This document shows, in pieces, positions 7,920-17,640 of a stretch of 64,000 nt of DNA. The stretch is taken from positions 153,153 to 217,152 of the forward strand of contig CBCYME010000012.1 of the NCBI GenBank assembly GCA_965183835.1. The letters run 5' to 3'. The position numbers and the translations under genes were made by a program. Position 1 is the stretch's first letter; the number at the start of each line of letters is the position of its first letter. A model generated the notes under the pieces. That model saw only the letters and a list, made by a program, of their open reading frames with translations, was not told where the DNA came from and made no database searches. Source of the stretch: OMPR01 sp965183835 (GTDB lineage: Bacteria; Pseudomonadota; Alphaproteobacteria; Rhodobacterales; Rhodobacteraceae).

Positions 7920-10845
7920 GCACTCGCCCTCCGTCGCGGTCAAAGAATACCGGATCGACCACCTCGCACAGGGTTTCTACCCCGCGCAGCCCATCCACCA
8001 GTTTCACAGTCTCACCATGGCGATCCCGACCATCAGCCAAGAACCCAAGCCCCAAGGCATGGCCCATCGTCGGCGAATGACACACCGAGGTGACATAGCC
8101 CTGATCATTGGTCCGCACAGGCTCGTCACCCTTTTTATACAGATGCGCCCCAGCGAGGATCTGGCCCTCAGCCTCAACAGGTTTGAGCCCCACCAACACT
8201 TCGCGTCCGGGCTCTTCCAATCCGGGCCGCTGGGTCATGGTTTTCCCCATACAGTCCTTCTTGGCCGAAACCATCCGCCCCATGCCAATGTCATAGGCCG
8301 TGATCCGTCCGTGGATCTCCGAGTGGGTGATGAACCCTTTCTCGATCCGCAACACGTTCAGCGCCTCCATCCCATAAGGACCCCCGCCCAGCTCTTCGGC
8401 GCGTTGCACCAACTTGCGGAACAGGCTGTCGCCATACCGCGCCGGAACAGCAATCTCATAGGCATGTTCGCCCGAGAATGAGATCCGGAACAGCCGCCCA
8501 TTCACACCCAGAACTTTAACATCACCACAAGCCATGAACGGCCAGTCTTCGTCGGTCAGGGGCTCAGACAGGATTTCGTTCAACAACCCGCGTGCCTTTG
8601 GACCTGCGACCGCAAATTGCGCCCACTGTTCCGTGGCCGAGGTAAACGTGACATCCAGATCTGGGCGCAAGGCTTGCGCGACAAATTCCAGATGCTTCAT
8701 CACTTCGCCAGCGCCCGCCGTGGTGGTGGTCATCACATAGTGATTTCCCCCCAACCGTGCCGTGGTGCCATCATCCATGACATAGCCATCTTCGCGCAGC
8801 ATCAAGCCATAGCGCACCCGGTTCACTTTGAGCGTGCTGAACATGTTGCAATAGACGAAATCAAGAAACGCCGCCGCATCTGGCCCCTGAATGTCGATCT
8901 TGCCCAAAGTCGACACATCCGCGACGCCCACGGCGTTGCGCACATATCCAACCTCACGGTTGCAGCTTTCCTGCCAGGTGGTTTCACCTGCCTTGCTGAA
9001 ATAGCTGGGGCGATACCACAGGCCCGCCTCGATCATCGGCGCTTTGCGTTCAACCGTGGCTTTGTGCGAGGTGGTGAACCGCTCGGGCGCGAACCCTTTG
9101 CCAGTGCCCCCAGCCCCAAAGGCCGCAATGGCCACCGGGTTGAACGGCGGACGGAACGTAGTGGTCCCGGTTTCCGAGATCCCCCGCCCCGTTGCATCTG
9201 CCAATACCGCCAACGCCGCGACGTTGGAGTTCTTGCCCTGATCCGTTGCCATGCCTTGGGTGGTGTAGCGCTTCATATGCTCAACCGAGCGGAAGTTTTC
9301 GACCGCCGCCTGTTTCACATCTTTGACTGTGACGTCGTTCTGGAAATCCAACCACGCGCGCCCCTTGCCCGGAACCGCCCACATCGGTGCGATGTCATAG
9401 GGCATATCCTCGGCATGCGGTTGCGCCACGTCCGGCGCGCTTTGACCCAGCTCACCCAGCGCTGCGGTCGCTGCCGCCGCGCCATCGCGCAGACAGCCCG
9501 CAGTTGAGAATGTGCCGTTACAGGCCCCAGCCACATGCATGCCCGGAACCGACCCCGGTGTCGGAACAAAGGCCGCAATACCACGTTGCCACGTTGGGCG
9601 CCCATTCATATGACAGGTCAGATGCACCGAAGGGTTCCACCCGCCGGTCATCGCCAACACATCGGCCTGCACTTTGGTTTCGCCGCTGGCACTGCGGATG
9701 GTGATGCTTTCCAAGCCTTTGCGCCCGGAACTGTTGCACACCTGTGCCCCACGATAGACCCGATAATCATCCGTCATTGGCGCATCATGGCGGCTGTCGA
9801 CAACCGCAGATACATGCACCCCGGCGGCCAACAGATCCCGCGCCGTGCGGTGCACATCATCGGTGTTGCCAAAGATTGCAACCCGCTGCCCAGCGCTCAC
9901 GCCCCAACGGTTCAGATAGGCGCGCACAGCGCCCGCAGTCATGATCCCCGGACGGTCATTGTTGCGGAAGGCAACGGGACGTTCCAAGGCGCCGGTGGCC
10001 AGCACCGACCGTTTGGCCACGATCCGCCAGAATGTCTCAAGCGCGCCGCCTTTGGGGCGGTCGCCTGTATGATGCAACACGCGCTCCAAGGCGCCATAGG
10101 TGCCGTTGTCATAAGCGCCGACAATTGCGGTGCGCGACATCAGACGCACATTGTCCATTGATTTCAGTTCGGCCAGAACCTCATCCGCCCAAACATGTCC
10201 GGGTTTGCCGTCGATCTCATAGGTTTCCGCCAACAAACGTCCGCCCATGCGACTGTCTTCGTCCGCCAGAATGACATCCGCCCCTGCACGACCTGCAACC
10301 AGCGCTGCCATCAGGCCCGTAGGACCGGCCCCAATCACCAGCAGATCACAGAACGCATAAGCCTTGTCATAGATATCGGCGTTTGGCTCGCCCGACAATG
10401 CGCCCAGCCCCGCTGCCCGACGGATAATCGGCTCGTATAGTTTTTCCCAGAACGCGCGCGGCCACATGAAAGTCTTGTAATAAAACCCAGCGCCCAGAAA
10501 CGGCGCGGCCAGATCGGTGATCGCCATGGGATCGAACTGCAACGATAGCCCGCGGTTCTGACTGCGCGCATCCAAGCCGTTGAACACTTCTTGCACCGTG
10601 GCCCGCACGTTAGGCTCTTGCGAGCCCCCCGCACCAACGGTCATCAGCGCATTTGGCTCTTCGCTGCCAGCGGTCAGTACACCGCGCGGACGGTGGTATT
10701 TGAACGACCGCGCCATCAGGCGCACATCATTGGCCAACAAAGCCGAGGCCAGCGTGTCGCCCTCAAGCCCGGCATAGCGCGTGCCATCAAAACTGAACGA
10801 CACCGATTTGGATCGGTCTAACAGACCTTTTCCTGCGATCCTCAT
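7912..10845 (-). CDS. soxA: Sarcosine oxidase alpha subunit
   Basis: Large 977-residue subunit that binds NAD+ and the folate acceptor. It converts the imine product to 5,10-methylene-tetrahydrofolate while the beta subunit oxidises sarcosine. The N-terminal part is a 2Fe-2S-like fold (LEGDTLASALLANDVRLMARSFKYHRPRG, with cysteines lost as usual). Then comes a Rossmann dinucleotide site (DLLVIGAGPTGLMAALVAGRAG, about residue 165) and a C-terminal GcvT-type aminomethyltransferase domain (from about residue 590) with FSGEHAYEIAVPARYG. Length is typical. Its ATG overlaps the soxD stop by four bases. Confidence 0.97.
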   Translation of the reverse strand: MRIAGKGLLDRSKSVSFSFDGTRYAGLEGDTLASALLANDVRLMARSFKYHRPRGVLTAGSEEPNALMTVGAGGSQEPNVRATVQEVFNGLDARSQNRGLSLQFDPMAITDLAAPFLGAGFYYKTFMWPRAFWEKLYEPIIRRAAGLGALSGEPNADIYDKAYAFCDLLVIGAGPTGLMAALVAGRAGADVILADEDSRMGGRLLAETYEIDGKPGHVWADEVLAELKSMDNVRLMSRTAIVGAYDNGTYGALERVLHHTGDRPKGGALETFWRIVAKRSVLATGALERPVAFRNNDRPGIMTAGAVRAYLNRWGVSAGQRVAIFGNTDDVHRTARDLLAAGVHVSAVVDSRHDAPMTDDYRVYRGAQVCNSSGRKGLESITIRSASGETKVQADVLAMTGGWNPSVHLTCHMNGRPTWQRGIAAFVPTPGSVPGMHVAGACNGTFSTAGCLRDGAAAATAALGELGQSAPDVAQPHAEDMPYDIAPMWAVPGKGRAWLDFQNDVTVKDVKQAAVENFRSVEHMKRYTTQGMATDQGKNSNVAALAVLADATGRGISETGTTTFRPPFNPVAIAAFGAGGTGKGFAPERFTTSHKATVERKAPMIEAGLWYRPSYFSKAGETTWQESCNREVGYVRNAVGVADVSTLGKIDIQGPDAAAFLDFVYCNMFSTLKVNRVRYGLMLREDGYVMDDGTTARLGGNHYVMTTTTAGAGEVMKHLEFVAQALRPDLDVTFTSATEQWAQFAVAGPKARGLLNEILSEPLTDEDWPFMACGDVKVLGVNGRLFRISFSGEHAYEIAVPARYGDSLFRKLVQRAEELGGGPYGMEALNVLRIEKGFITHSEIHGRITAYDIGMGRMVSAKKDCMGKTMTQRPGLEEPGREVLVGLKPVEAEGQILAGAHLYKKGDEPVRTNDQGYVTSVCHSPTMGHALGLGFLADGRDRHGETVKLVDGLRGVETLCEVVDPVFFDRDGGRVRG

Positions 10846-11117
10846 GACGGGTCCCCCGATACGGCGTCTGTTACCCAGGCCGTGTCCGTAATCTCATGTG
10901 TAATGGTATTGCGATCAACGACGATCCACGCGCCACAGCCCGCTTCGTGCTGCCACAGATCCCGCGTGTTGCCTGCCGGGTTCTCGCGCAGATAGACATA
11001 GTTGTCCCACGCCTCGACCCCGGCATCCGGTGCCGGGCGATCCAAAGCGACAGCATGCCCTTTGTAGTAAAACTCGCGGCGATCCCGTTCCCCGCAATGT
11101 GGACAGATGATCCTCAT
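10842..11117 (-). CDS. soxD: Sarcosine oxidase delta subunit
   Basis: 91-residue zinc-binding subunit. The zinc ligands are visible as CPHC near the N-terminus and the His and Cys of WQHEAGCGAW near residue 60, the pattern known for SoxD. It contacts the alpha subunit and has no catalytic role of its own. Its stop overlaps the soxA start (ATGA), so translation is coupled. The gap to soxB upstream is about 60 bases. Confidence 0.95.
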   Translation of the reverse strand: MRIICPHCGERDRREFYYKGHAVALDRPAPDAGVEAWDNYVYLRENPAGNTRDLWQHEAGCGAWIVVDRNTITHEITDTAWVTDAVSGDPS

Positions 11118-11176
11118 GATCCCTCTCCCATCTTCATCTTTTCAACAATTCTCAAATCCAACATCAGTTCCGCTCC

Positions 11177-12430
11177 CTAATGCAGATTGTGCTGAGAGCC
11201 TTTGCCCTCTTCATCGATAATGCCACGTCCGGTGCGGAACCGGTCCAATTGGAACCGTGTCGCATTCTCGTGATATCGATCCGTCGCCAGCAGATGCGCG
11301 AACACGTTGCCCGACCCCGGTACGGCCTTAAAGCCACCATAGTTCCAGCCACAGTTCACATAGAGCCCGTCAATATGGGTCCGGTCGATGATAGGCGATC
11401 CATCCGGCGACATATCCATGATCCCACCCCAACTGCGCAGCATCTTGGCCTTACCAATCATCGGCATCATCGCCATGCCAGCTTCCATCACATGTTCCGC
11501 CGTCGGCAGGTTTCCCCGTGCGGCATAAGAGGAATAGAAATCCAGATCGCCACCAAAGACGAGCCCGCCCTTGTCCGACTGACTGATGTAAAAGTGCCCC
11601 ATGCCAAAGGTCACGACATTGTCGATCACAGGTTTCAAACCCTCGGTCACAAAGGCCTGCAAGACGTGGCTTTCAATCGGCAAATTCATGCCCGCCATCG
11701 CCGCAACCTGACTTGATCGCCCAGCCACAACCATCGCGACCTTCTTGGCCTTGATCGCCCCGCGCGAGGTTTGAACACCGCGCACCTGACCATCTTCGAT
11801 ATCGATGCCGGTCACTTCGCAGTTCTGCAACAGATCCACACCGCGTTGATCCGCCCCACGGGCAAATCCCCACGCCACCGCATCGTGGCGCGCCGTGCCG
11901 CCGCGTGGGTGATATAGACCGCCATAGATCGGGAACCGCGCATTGTCGAAATCCAAGTAAGGCAGCATTCCGCGCAGCTCATCCCGACCCAACATAACCG
12001 CATCATCGCCTTGGCTGATCATCATGTTGCCCTGACGCGCCCGCGCATCGCGCTGACCGTCTGAGTGGAACAAGTTGATGATACCCCGCTGGGAATGCAT
12101 CACGTTATAGTTCAGGTCTTCTTCCAGACCCTCCCACAGCTTCAGCGAATGGGAATAGAATTCCGAATTCCCCTGCAAGAAATAGTTGGCTCGGACGATC
12201 GTGGTGTTCCGGCCAATATTACCGCCCCCGATGTATCCCTTTTCCAACACCGCGATATTGGTCAGACCATGCTCTTTGGCCAAATAATAAGCCGTGGCCA
12301 GCCCGTGACCCCCGCCGCCAATGATCAGAATGTCATATTCCGCTTTGGGTTCAGGATCGCGCCAATGAGGTTTCCACCCCTTGTTGCCAGTCAACCCTTC
12401 CTTCAGAACACGAAGGCCTGAAAATCGCAT
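11177..12430 (-). CDS. soxB: Sarcosine oxidase beta subunit
   Basis: Catalytic flavoprotein of about 417 residues that oxidises sarcosine to glycine and passes one-carbon units to the alpha subunit. The FAD-binding DAO fold shows at IIGGGGHGLATAYYLAKEHG (about residue 35). The His in GGTARHDAVAWGFARG matches the residue to which FMN is covalently attached in the family, and the C-terminus has WGGIMDMSPDGSPIID and the GFKAVPGSG loop. ATG 12430 begins MRFSGLRVLKEG, the family N-terminus; the longer frame to 12961 overlaps the divergent promoter region. First gene of soxBDAG. Confidence 0.97.
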   Translation of the reverse strand: MRFSGLRVLKEGLTGNKGWKPHWRDPEPKAEYDILIIGGGGHGLATAYYLAKEHGLTNIAVLEKGYIGGGNIGRNTTIVRANYFLQGNSEFYSHSLKLWEGLEEDLNYNVMHSQRGIINLFHSDGQRDARARQGNMMISQGDDAVMLGRDELRGMLPYLDFDNARFPIYGGLYHPRGGTARHDAVAWGFARGADQRGVDLLQNCEVTGIDIEDGQVRGVQTSRGAIKAKKVAMVVAGRSSQVAAMAGMNLPIESHVLQAFVTEGLKPVIDNVVTFGMGHFYISQSDKGGLVFGGDLDFYSSYAARGNLPTAEHVMEAGMAMMPMIGKAKMLRSWGGIMDMSPDGSPIIDRTHIDGLYVNCGWNYGGFKAVPGSGNVFAHLLATDRYHENATRFQLDRFRTGRGIIDEEGKGSQHNLH

Positions 12431-12682
12431 GATGTCTTTCCTTTTGCGTGGGTCACAGTGAACCCGTTGCCAGAAACGTAACAACGCCCCCTTACCACGC
12501 CATCCCCCTTTTCGACAAAATGCTGCCCATCTGCGACCAGAGGGGACGCAAGGACGACAGACAATGGGCCGCTGTGCCCCTAACTTGCCTGCGAATTGCG
12601 TGATTTTTCCCCTGATTTCAACTTGGGGAATGGTTGGTTGTTCGCGTACTTGTTGAGACGACACTCTCGGAAAGGGCCCCAA

Positions 12683-13627
12683 ATGCATGCGCCACCCCGC
12701 CTCTCGGACCGCTATGTCGATCCGCATCACTACCCACACGGTGTCGCCTATATGGATGGGCAATATGTCCCCATGCGCGAGGCGCGGATATCGGTCTTGG
12801 ATTATGGGTTTCTGCATTCCGACGCGACCTATGACGTGGTCCACGTCTGGAAAGGCGCGTTTTTCCGGCTGAATGTCCATATCGATCGGTTCCTGAACGG
12901 GCTCGGCAAATTGCACATGTCGATTCCCTATGACACTGATCAGATCGCTGAGATCCTGCACAACTGCGTGGCGCTATCGGGCCTACAAAACGCCTATGTA
13001 GAGTTCATCTGCACGCGCGGGACATCACCCACCTTCAGCCGTGACCCCCGCGACGCGGTCAATCGCTTTATCGCTTTTGCCATTCCCTTTGGCTCTGTCG
13101 CCAACCCCGACCAGCTAGAGCGCGGCCTGCACGGCGCGATTTCAGACGTGGTGCGCATCCCCCCGCCCTCGGTCGATCCAACGATCAAGAACTATCACTG
13201 GCTCGATTTGATCACCGGCCTCTATGACGCCTACGACAAAGGCGCAGAAACGGTGATCCTGAAAGATGCGCACGGCAATCTTGCCGAGGGGCCGGGCTTC
13301 AACCTCTTCGTGGTCAAAAATGGAGGCCTCACGACACCAGATCACAGCGTATTACTTGGCATTACCCGGCAAACGGTCTTTGACCTTTGTGCGCTGCACC
13401 AAATCCCCTGCACCGCCGCCGCTGTCTCAGCCGAAGCGCTGCACACCGCTGACGAGGCCTTTATCACCTCAACCGCTGGCGGGATAATGCCCCTGACCCG
13501 CATCAATGGGGATCCCATCGGTTCTGGAGACATTGGCCCGATCACGCAGCACCTTAAGGAGGCCTATTGGGCCAGCCACGCGGACCCGGCACTGCGCAGT
13601 CTCATATCCTATCCAGATCCCACCTAA
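12683..13627 (+). CDS. Class IV aminotransferase (D-amino acid or branched-chain type)
   Basis: PLP-dependent fold-type IV enzyme of about 314 residues. The probable PLP-binding lysine is in VDPTIKNYHWLDLI, and the cofactor phosphate loop shows at EGPGFNLFVVKNGG and STAGGIMPLTRINGDPIG. Members this close to BCAT and D-alanine transaminase cannot be told apart by eye, so substrate is left open. ATG 12683 gives MHAPPRLSDRYVDPHHYPHG; the upstream extension to 12596 is unlikely. It diverges from soxB across about 250 bases that must hold both promoters, and ends at a strong terminator. Confidence 0.88.
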   Translation: MHAPPRLSDRYVDPHHYPHGVAYMDGQYVPMREARISVLDYGFLHSDATYDVVHVWKGAFFRLNVHIDRFLNGLGKLHMSIPYDTDQIAEILHNCVALSGLQNAYVEFICTRGTSPTFSRDPRDAVNRFIAFAIPFGSVANPDQLERGLHGAISDVVRIPPPSVDPTIKNYHWLDLITGLYDAYDKGAETVILKDAHGNLAEGPGFNLFVVKNGGLTTPDHSVLLGITRQTVFDLCALHQIPCTAAAVSAEALHTADEAFITSTAGGIMPLTRINGDPIGSGDIGPITQHLKEAYWASHADPALRSLISYPDPT

Positions 13628-13641
13628 TCCATCCCAAACAA

Positions 13642-13678
13642 AAACGGCGCGCAGACCTGCGCGCCGTTTCGTTTCTTT
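13642..13678. terminator. Bidirectional terminator between aminotransferase and glutamate dehydrogenase
   Basis: AAACGGCGCGCA at 13642..13653 pairs exactly with TGCGCGCCGTTT at 13658..13669 around a four-base loop. The plus side is followed by a T-rich tail (cgtttctttt) and the minus side by TTTTGTTTGG, so it can end both converging genes. Confidence 0.9.
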
Positions 13679-13687
13679 TGCTTCAGA

Positions 13688-15118
13688 TCACAGACCTTTG
13701 GCGCGATAGCTCGCTGCGACCTTTTCGATCGAAACCAGATAGGCCGCTGTGCGCAGATCCTCGACATCGTCGCGGCTGTGCCAGACTTCGCGCATCGACT
13801 GATAGGCAATCCGCATCGTGTCATCGAGACCCGAGCGCACCAGTTCCAGTTCGCCCGCCCCACGCAGATACTTCTGCTTGAAATCAGGCGACATCGACCA
13901 AGCATCGCCCAGATAGTTATCCAACCGCTGCAATTCGTCGATGACCAGCTGGTGGCGCGCTTCTTCCTGACGGCGCTGCATCCGACCAAAGCGGATGTGG
14001 CTCAGGTTTTTGACCCACTCAAAGTATGACACCGTCACACCACCGGCGTTGGCATACATATCTGGGATGATGACCGTGCCCTTTTTGCGCAGGATCTCAT
14101 CGCCGCCGGCCGTCACCGGACCATTCGCCGCCTCGATGATCAACGGCGCTTTGATGCGCGCAGCGTTGGACAGGTTAATCACCCCTTCCATCGCAGCTGG
14201 AATCAGAATGTCGCATTCTTCCTCCATCACCGCAGCACCATCCGCCGCATGGGTCGCATCCGGGAACCCGGCCACGCCGCCATGTTTGACGATCCAGTTG
14301 TGCACCCCTTCGACATCCAGACCGTCGGGGTTAAACAGCGCTCCGTCCCGTTCAATGATGCCGATGATAATCGCACCATCTTCTTCGCTCAGGAACTTGG
14401 CGGCGTGATAGCCCACGTTGCCCAGCCCCTGCACGATAACCCGCTTGCCATCGAGCGTCCCGGTCATCCCGGCCTTTTCCATGTCACGTGGATCGCGGAA
14501 GAATTCCTGCAACGCATATTGCACGCCGCGCCCAGTTGCCTCGACCCGGCCCGAGATACCACCAGCGTTCAACGGCTTGCCGGTCACACAGGCCCGCGCG
14601 TTGATATCCGTGGTGTTCATCCGGGCGTATTGGTCCGCAATCCAGGCCATTTCCCGTTCCCCCGTGCCCATATCAGGCGCAGGTACGTTTTGGCTGGGAT
14701 GGATCAGGTCGCGCTTGGCCAGCTCATAGGCAAAGCGCCGGGTGATCTGTTCCAGCTCATGTTCGTCGTACTGGCGCGGATCAATGCACAGGCCGCCCTT
14801 AGAGCCGCCAAACGGCGCCTCGACCAAGGCACATTTGTACGTCATCAATGCCGCAAGGGCCTCGACCTCATCCTGATTGACGGACGGCGCAAAGCGGATA
14901 CCGCCCTTGACCGGCTCCATATGTTCGGAATGCACTGAACGATATCCGACAAAGGTTTGCATCTGGCCACGCAATCGCACCCCGAACCGAACGGTGTAAG
15001 TTGCATTACAAACTCTGATCTTTTCTTCTAACCCTGGGGGCAAATCCATCAGGGCAACCGCCCTGTTGAACATCAGATCAACACTCTCACGAAAGCTTGG
15101 CTCATTACTGCGGGTCAT
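13688..15118 (-). CDS. Glu/Leu/Phe/Val dehydrogenase (glutamate dehydrogenase type)
   Basis: 476 residues. Interconverts glutamate and 2-oxoglutarate plus ammonia, using NAD(P)H. The catalytic lysine region is ALMTYKCALVEAPFGGSKGG, the substrate region MEPVKGGIRFAPSV, and the dinucleotide site VIVQGLGNVGYHAAKF. The C-terminal extension with LSHIRFGRMQRRQEEARHQL is typical of this alphaproteobacterial subgroup. It has its own long upstream region and a terminator just past its stop, so it is probably a single-gene unit. Confidence 0.93.
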   Translation of the reverse strand: MTRSNEPSFRESVDLMFNRAVALMDLPPGLEEKIRVCNATYTVRFGVRLRGQMQTFVGYRSVHSEHMEPVKGGIRFAPSVNQDEVEALAALMTYKCALVEAPFGGSKGGLCIDPRQYDEHELEQITRRFAYELAKRDLIHPSQNVPAPDMGTGEREMAWIADQYARMNTTDINARACVTGKPLNAGGISGRVEATGRGVQYALQEFFRDPRDMEKAGMTGTLDGKRVIVQGLGNVGYHAAKFLSEEDGAIIIGIIERDGALFNPDGLDVEGVHNWIVKHGGVAGFPDATHAADGAAVMEEECDILIPAAMEGVINLSNAARIKAPLIIEAANGPVTAGGDEILRKKGTVIIPDMYANAGGVTVSYFEWVKNLSHIRFGRMQRRQEEARHQLVIDELQRLDNYLGDAWSMSPDFKQKYLRGAGELELVRSGLDDTMRIAYQSMREVWHSRDDVEDLRTAAYLVSIEKVAASYRAKGL

Positions 15119-15451
15119 TAATTTCCTCCATGACCAATACGACTCATCTCATGGCGTTTTGTCGCAGCCCTACTATGGCCTTTCCGTTAACAAGTGCGAC
15201 AAAATTAAGCACTTTACAAAAATCTATTTTTTCCATTGATCCGATTCGACGCCCCAACACCGACAAAAATGGCTATTGTCCTCAGCCCGGAAACAGCGGC
15301 AGCTGAACCCCGGCCAATGTAGCCAATCTCCCAGCAATCTCCCTTATTTCGCGCGATTTCTGCCCCATTCTCGCCACCTTCGCCCTGCAGTTTTACGGAA
15401 CAGAACTGTGTCCTGCGAACTGGATTCCAGTTTCGAGGAAAGAGGTAATAA
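15119..15451. other. Divergent intergenic region
   Basis: 333 bases between the glutamate dehydrogenase gene (leftward) and the TadG-like gene (rightward). It is AT-richer than its surroundings around 15190..15240, consistent with two divergent promoters. I see no RNA gene, repeat or credible small ORF in it. Confidence 0.5.
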
Positions 15452-17104
15452 ATGAGCCAATGTTCCAAATTCACCCGTGGGGGCTCCCAGCCCGCACGTT
15501 CTTGGGTCACCACACGTCTGTTGCGTTTTCGCGACACCGAAGATGGTGTTTTGACCATTTTTGCCCTGTTCTCATTCCTTCTCATTCTTATGGTCGCGGG
15601 GATCGGCATCGATCTGATGCGCTTTGAACGCGATCGCACGCAGCTTCAAAGTACACTGGATCGGGCCGTTTTGGCCGCCGCAGATCTCGATCAAACGCTC
15701 GATGGTGAAACCGTCGTGCGTGACTATTTTGACAAAGCTGGCCTGATCGAAAACCTGAAGAGTGTGACCGTTGAGGAATCGCTTGGGTACGGTAGAGTAT
15801 CTGCAACAGCAGCCACCGTATTCCCAACCCAGTTCATGCACATGTCAGGTGTCGATACACTCACCGCCCCGGCGGTAAGCGTCGCTGAAGAAAGCATTGG
15901 TAAGGTCGAAATTTCGCTGGTTCTCGACGTGTCGGGGTCAATGAACTCAAACAATCGCCTGACGAACCTCAAGGATGCAGCAAAAACATTTGTGGATCAC
16001 ATGCTGGCAAGCACCCGCCCCGGCACCCTGTCCATTTCGCTCATTCCCTACGCGACACAGGTGAATGCCGGCGAGCCGTTGCTGTCACGGTTCAATGTAT
16101 CCGATGAACATGCTTATTCTCACTGCGTAGATTTCATTGCAGATCAATTCAGCCGTTCGACGCTTGATCGGTCAGAACCAATGATCCGGACAGCGCATTT
16201 CGATCCCTTCACCTACTCTGAAAACATGATCAATATGCCGGTTTGTCCGACGCGCCCTTATACGGCCATCCTGCCCCTTACAGCGGATGCAACTGTCCTG
16301 CACGACTACATCAACAACCTGACCGCACGAGGCAACACATCGATCGACATCGGTGCCAAGTGGGGAACAGCAATGCTAGACCCCAGCCTTCAGAGCGTTG
16401 TCAGCGAACTGATTGATGAAGACAAAATTGACTCCGCCTTTGAAGGCCGCCCCACCAACTATGTCTCTGGCGATGTCCTCAAGGTCATGATCGTCATGTC
16501 GGACGGAGAGAACACCAATCAGTACAAACTGAACCCGTCTTTGCGCACTGGTCTGAGCGACGTTTGGTATAATCAAGAGACACAGAATTATAGTATTTTC
16601 CACGATAACGGAGGTCACAATTATTACTGGCCTGACCGGAACGATCGAACCGACAATCAGTGGATGGATCATCCCTACGGCAATGGAACGTCTCGGGTTT
16701 GTGGCTACAATTCCTACGGATACTACAATTGCTCCGATCAAGAAGAGGCCGGCACGGCAGTACGCCTGACTTACCCCGAATTGATGGCTCAGGTCTCGCT
16801 AGCGTGGAATGCCAGATACAACTACGAATTTTCCAGCAGTGCTTGGTCCCAGTGGTATAGTTCAGCGTTCATCAAAGTTGAAGACACTGCAAAAGATCAG
16901 CGTACCGATCACATCTGCGATGCAGCCAAAGACGAAGGCATCGTTGTGTACACTGTTGGTTTTGAAGCTCCTAGATCTGGCCAACGCGTGCTCCAACGCT
17001 GTGCGAGTTCAGACAGCCACTATTACGACGCAACTGGCTTGGAAATCACCGATGCCTTCCGCTCGATCGCATCCTCCATCCGCAAACTGAGGTTGACACA
17101 ATGA
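15452..17104 (+). CDS. TadG-like protein with von Willebrand factor A domain
   Basis: 550 residues. The N-terminal segment (FRDTEDGVLTIFALFSFLLILMVAGIGIDLMRFE) is the hydrophobic TadE/TadG anchor with a Glu inside the helix start, typical of pilin-like Tad proteins. A vWA domain follows with a complete MIDAS motif DVSGSMN near residue 160, and later MSDGENTNQYK and TVGFEAP. A Tyr/Asn-rich insertion lies around residues 370..420. Likely exported and membrane-anchored, with a role in surface structure or adhesion. It overlaps the next TadE gene by four bases (ATGA). No tadA/tadZ genes are in the window. Confidence 0.85.
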   Translation: MSQCSKFTRGGSQPARSWVTTRLLRFRDTEDGVLTIFALFSFLLILMVAGIGIDLMRFERDRTQLQSTLDRAVLAAADLDQTLDGETVVRDYFDKAGLIENLKSVTVEESLGYGRVSATAATVFPTQFMHMSGVDTLTAPAVSVAEESIGKVEISLVLDVSGSMNSNNRLTNLKDAAKTFVDHMLASTRPGTLSISLIPYATQVNAGEPLLSRFNVSDEHAYSHCVDFIADQFSRSTLDRSEPMIRTAHFDPFTYSENMINMPVCPTRPYTAILPLTADATVLHDYINNLTARGNTSIDIGAKWGTAMLDPSLQSVVSELIDEDKIDSAFEGRPTNYVSGDVLKVMIVMSDGENTNQYKLNPSLRTGLSDVWYNQETQNYSIFHDNGGHNYYWPDRNDRTDNQWMDHPYGNGTSRVCGYNSYGYYNCSDQEEAGTAVRLTYPELMAQVSLAWNARYNYEFSSSAWSQWYSSAFIKVEDTAKDQRTDHICDAAKDEGIVVYTVGFEAPRSGQRVLQRCASSDSHYYDATGLEITDAFRSIASSIRKLRLTQ

Positions 17105-17637
17105 AGAGCGCCTTTAAGCACTACCTAAAAAGGCTGCGCTACTCCGAAGCGGGCAACGCCACTATTGAATTCGTCATTGTGTTCCCCTTGATGATTGGTC
17201 TGCTCTTGTCAGGTTTTGAATTGGGGTTCGTGTCTCTGCATCAGGGTATGTTGGAACGTGCGGTGGATATGACAGTCCGTGACATCCGACTCGGAACCGG
17301 CGCGCAATTGCAGCACGATGGCATCAAAAGGGTGATCTGTGAGCGCGCCCAGTTCATCAAAAACTGTGAAGACAACATGCGTCTCGAAATGATCCAGCAG
17401 AACCCGCGTGTGGGGATCTTGATCCCGAGCACAGCCGATTGCACCGACAAATCCGAAGAGGTGAAGCCCGTCCGCAATTTCGAGAATGGTCAAAACAACG
17501 ACCTGATGATTTTGCGGGCTTGCGTTAAGATTTCCCCCATCTTCCCAACGTCGACATTAGGTCACAAGATCAGTGACAACGCCGACAAACAATACGCCCT
17601 CGTCGCTATGAGCGCATTCGTGCAGGAGCCGCGTTAA
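17101..17637 (+). CDS. TadE-like pseudopilin
   Basis: 178 residues. The N-terminus RYSEAGNATIEFVIVFPLMIGLLLSGFELG is a textbook TadE segment: Gly-Asn-Ala-Thr-Ile-Glu-Phe before a single transmembrane helix. The remainder is extracytoplasmic with several cysteines. Its start overlaps the TadG-like stop and the following TadE-like gene starts three bases after its own stop, so the three form one transcription unit. Probably a minor pilin-like component of a surface structure. Confidence 0.85.
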   Translation: MKSAFKHYLKRLRYSEAGNATIEFVIVFPLMIGLLLSGFELGFVSLHQGMLERAVDMTVRDIRLGTGAQLQHDGIKRVICERAQFIKNCEDNMRLEMIQQNPRVGILIPSTADCTDKSEEVKPVRNFENGQNNDLMILRACVKISPIFPTSTLGHKISDNADKQYALVAMSAFVQEPR

Positions 17638-17640
17638 ACC

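Noticed and set aside
8617..9507. A 296-codon plus-strand frame within soxA
   Set aside because: It is antisense to the well-supported soxA gene and has no ribosome site or domain.
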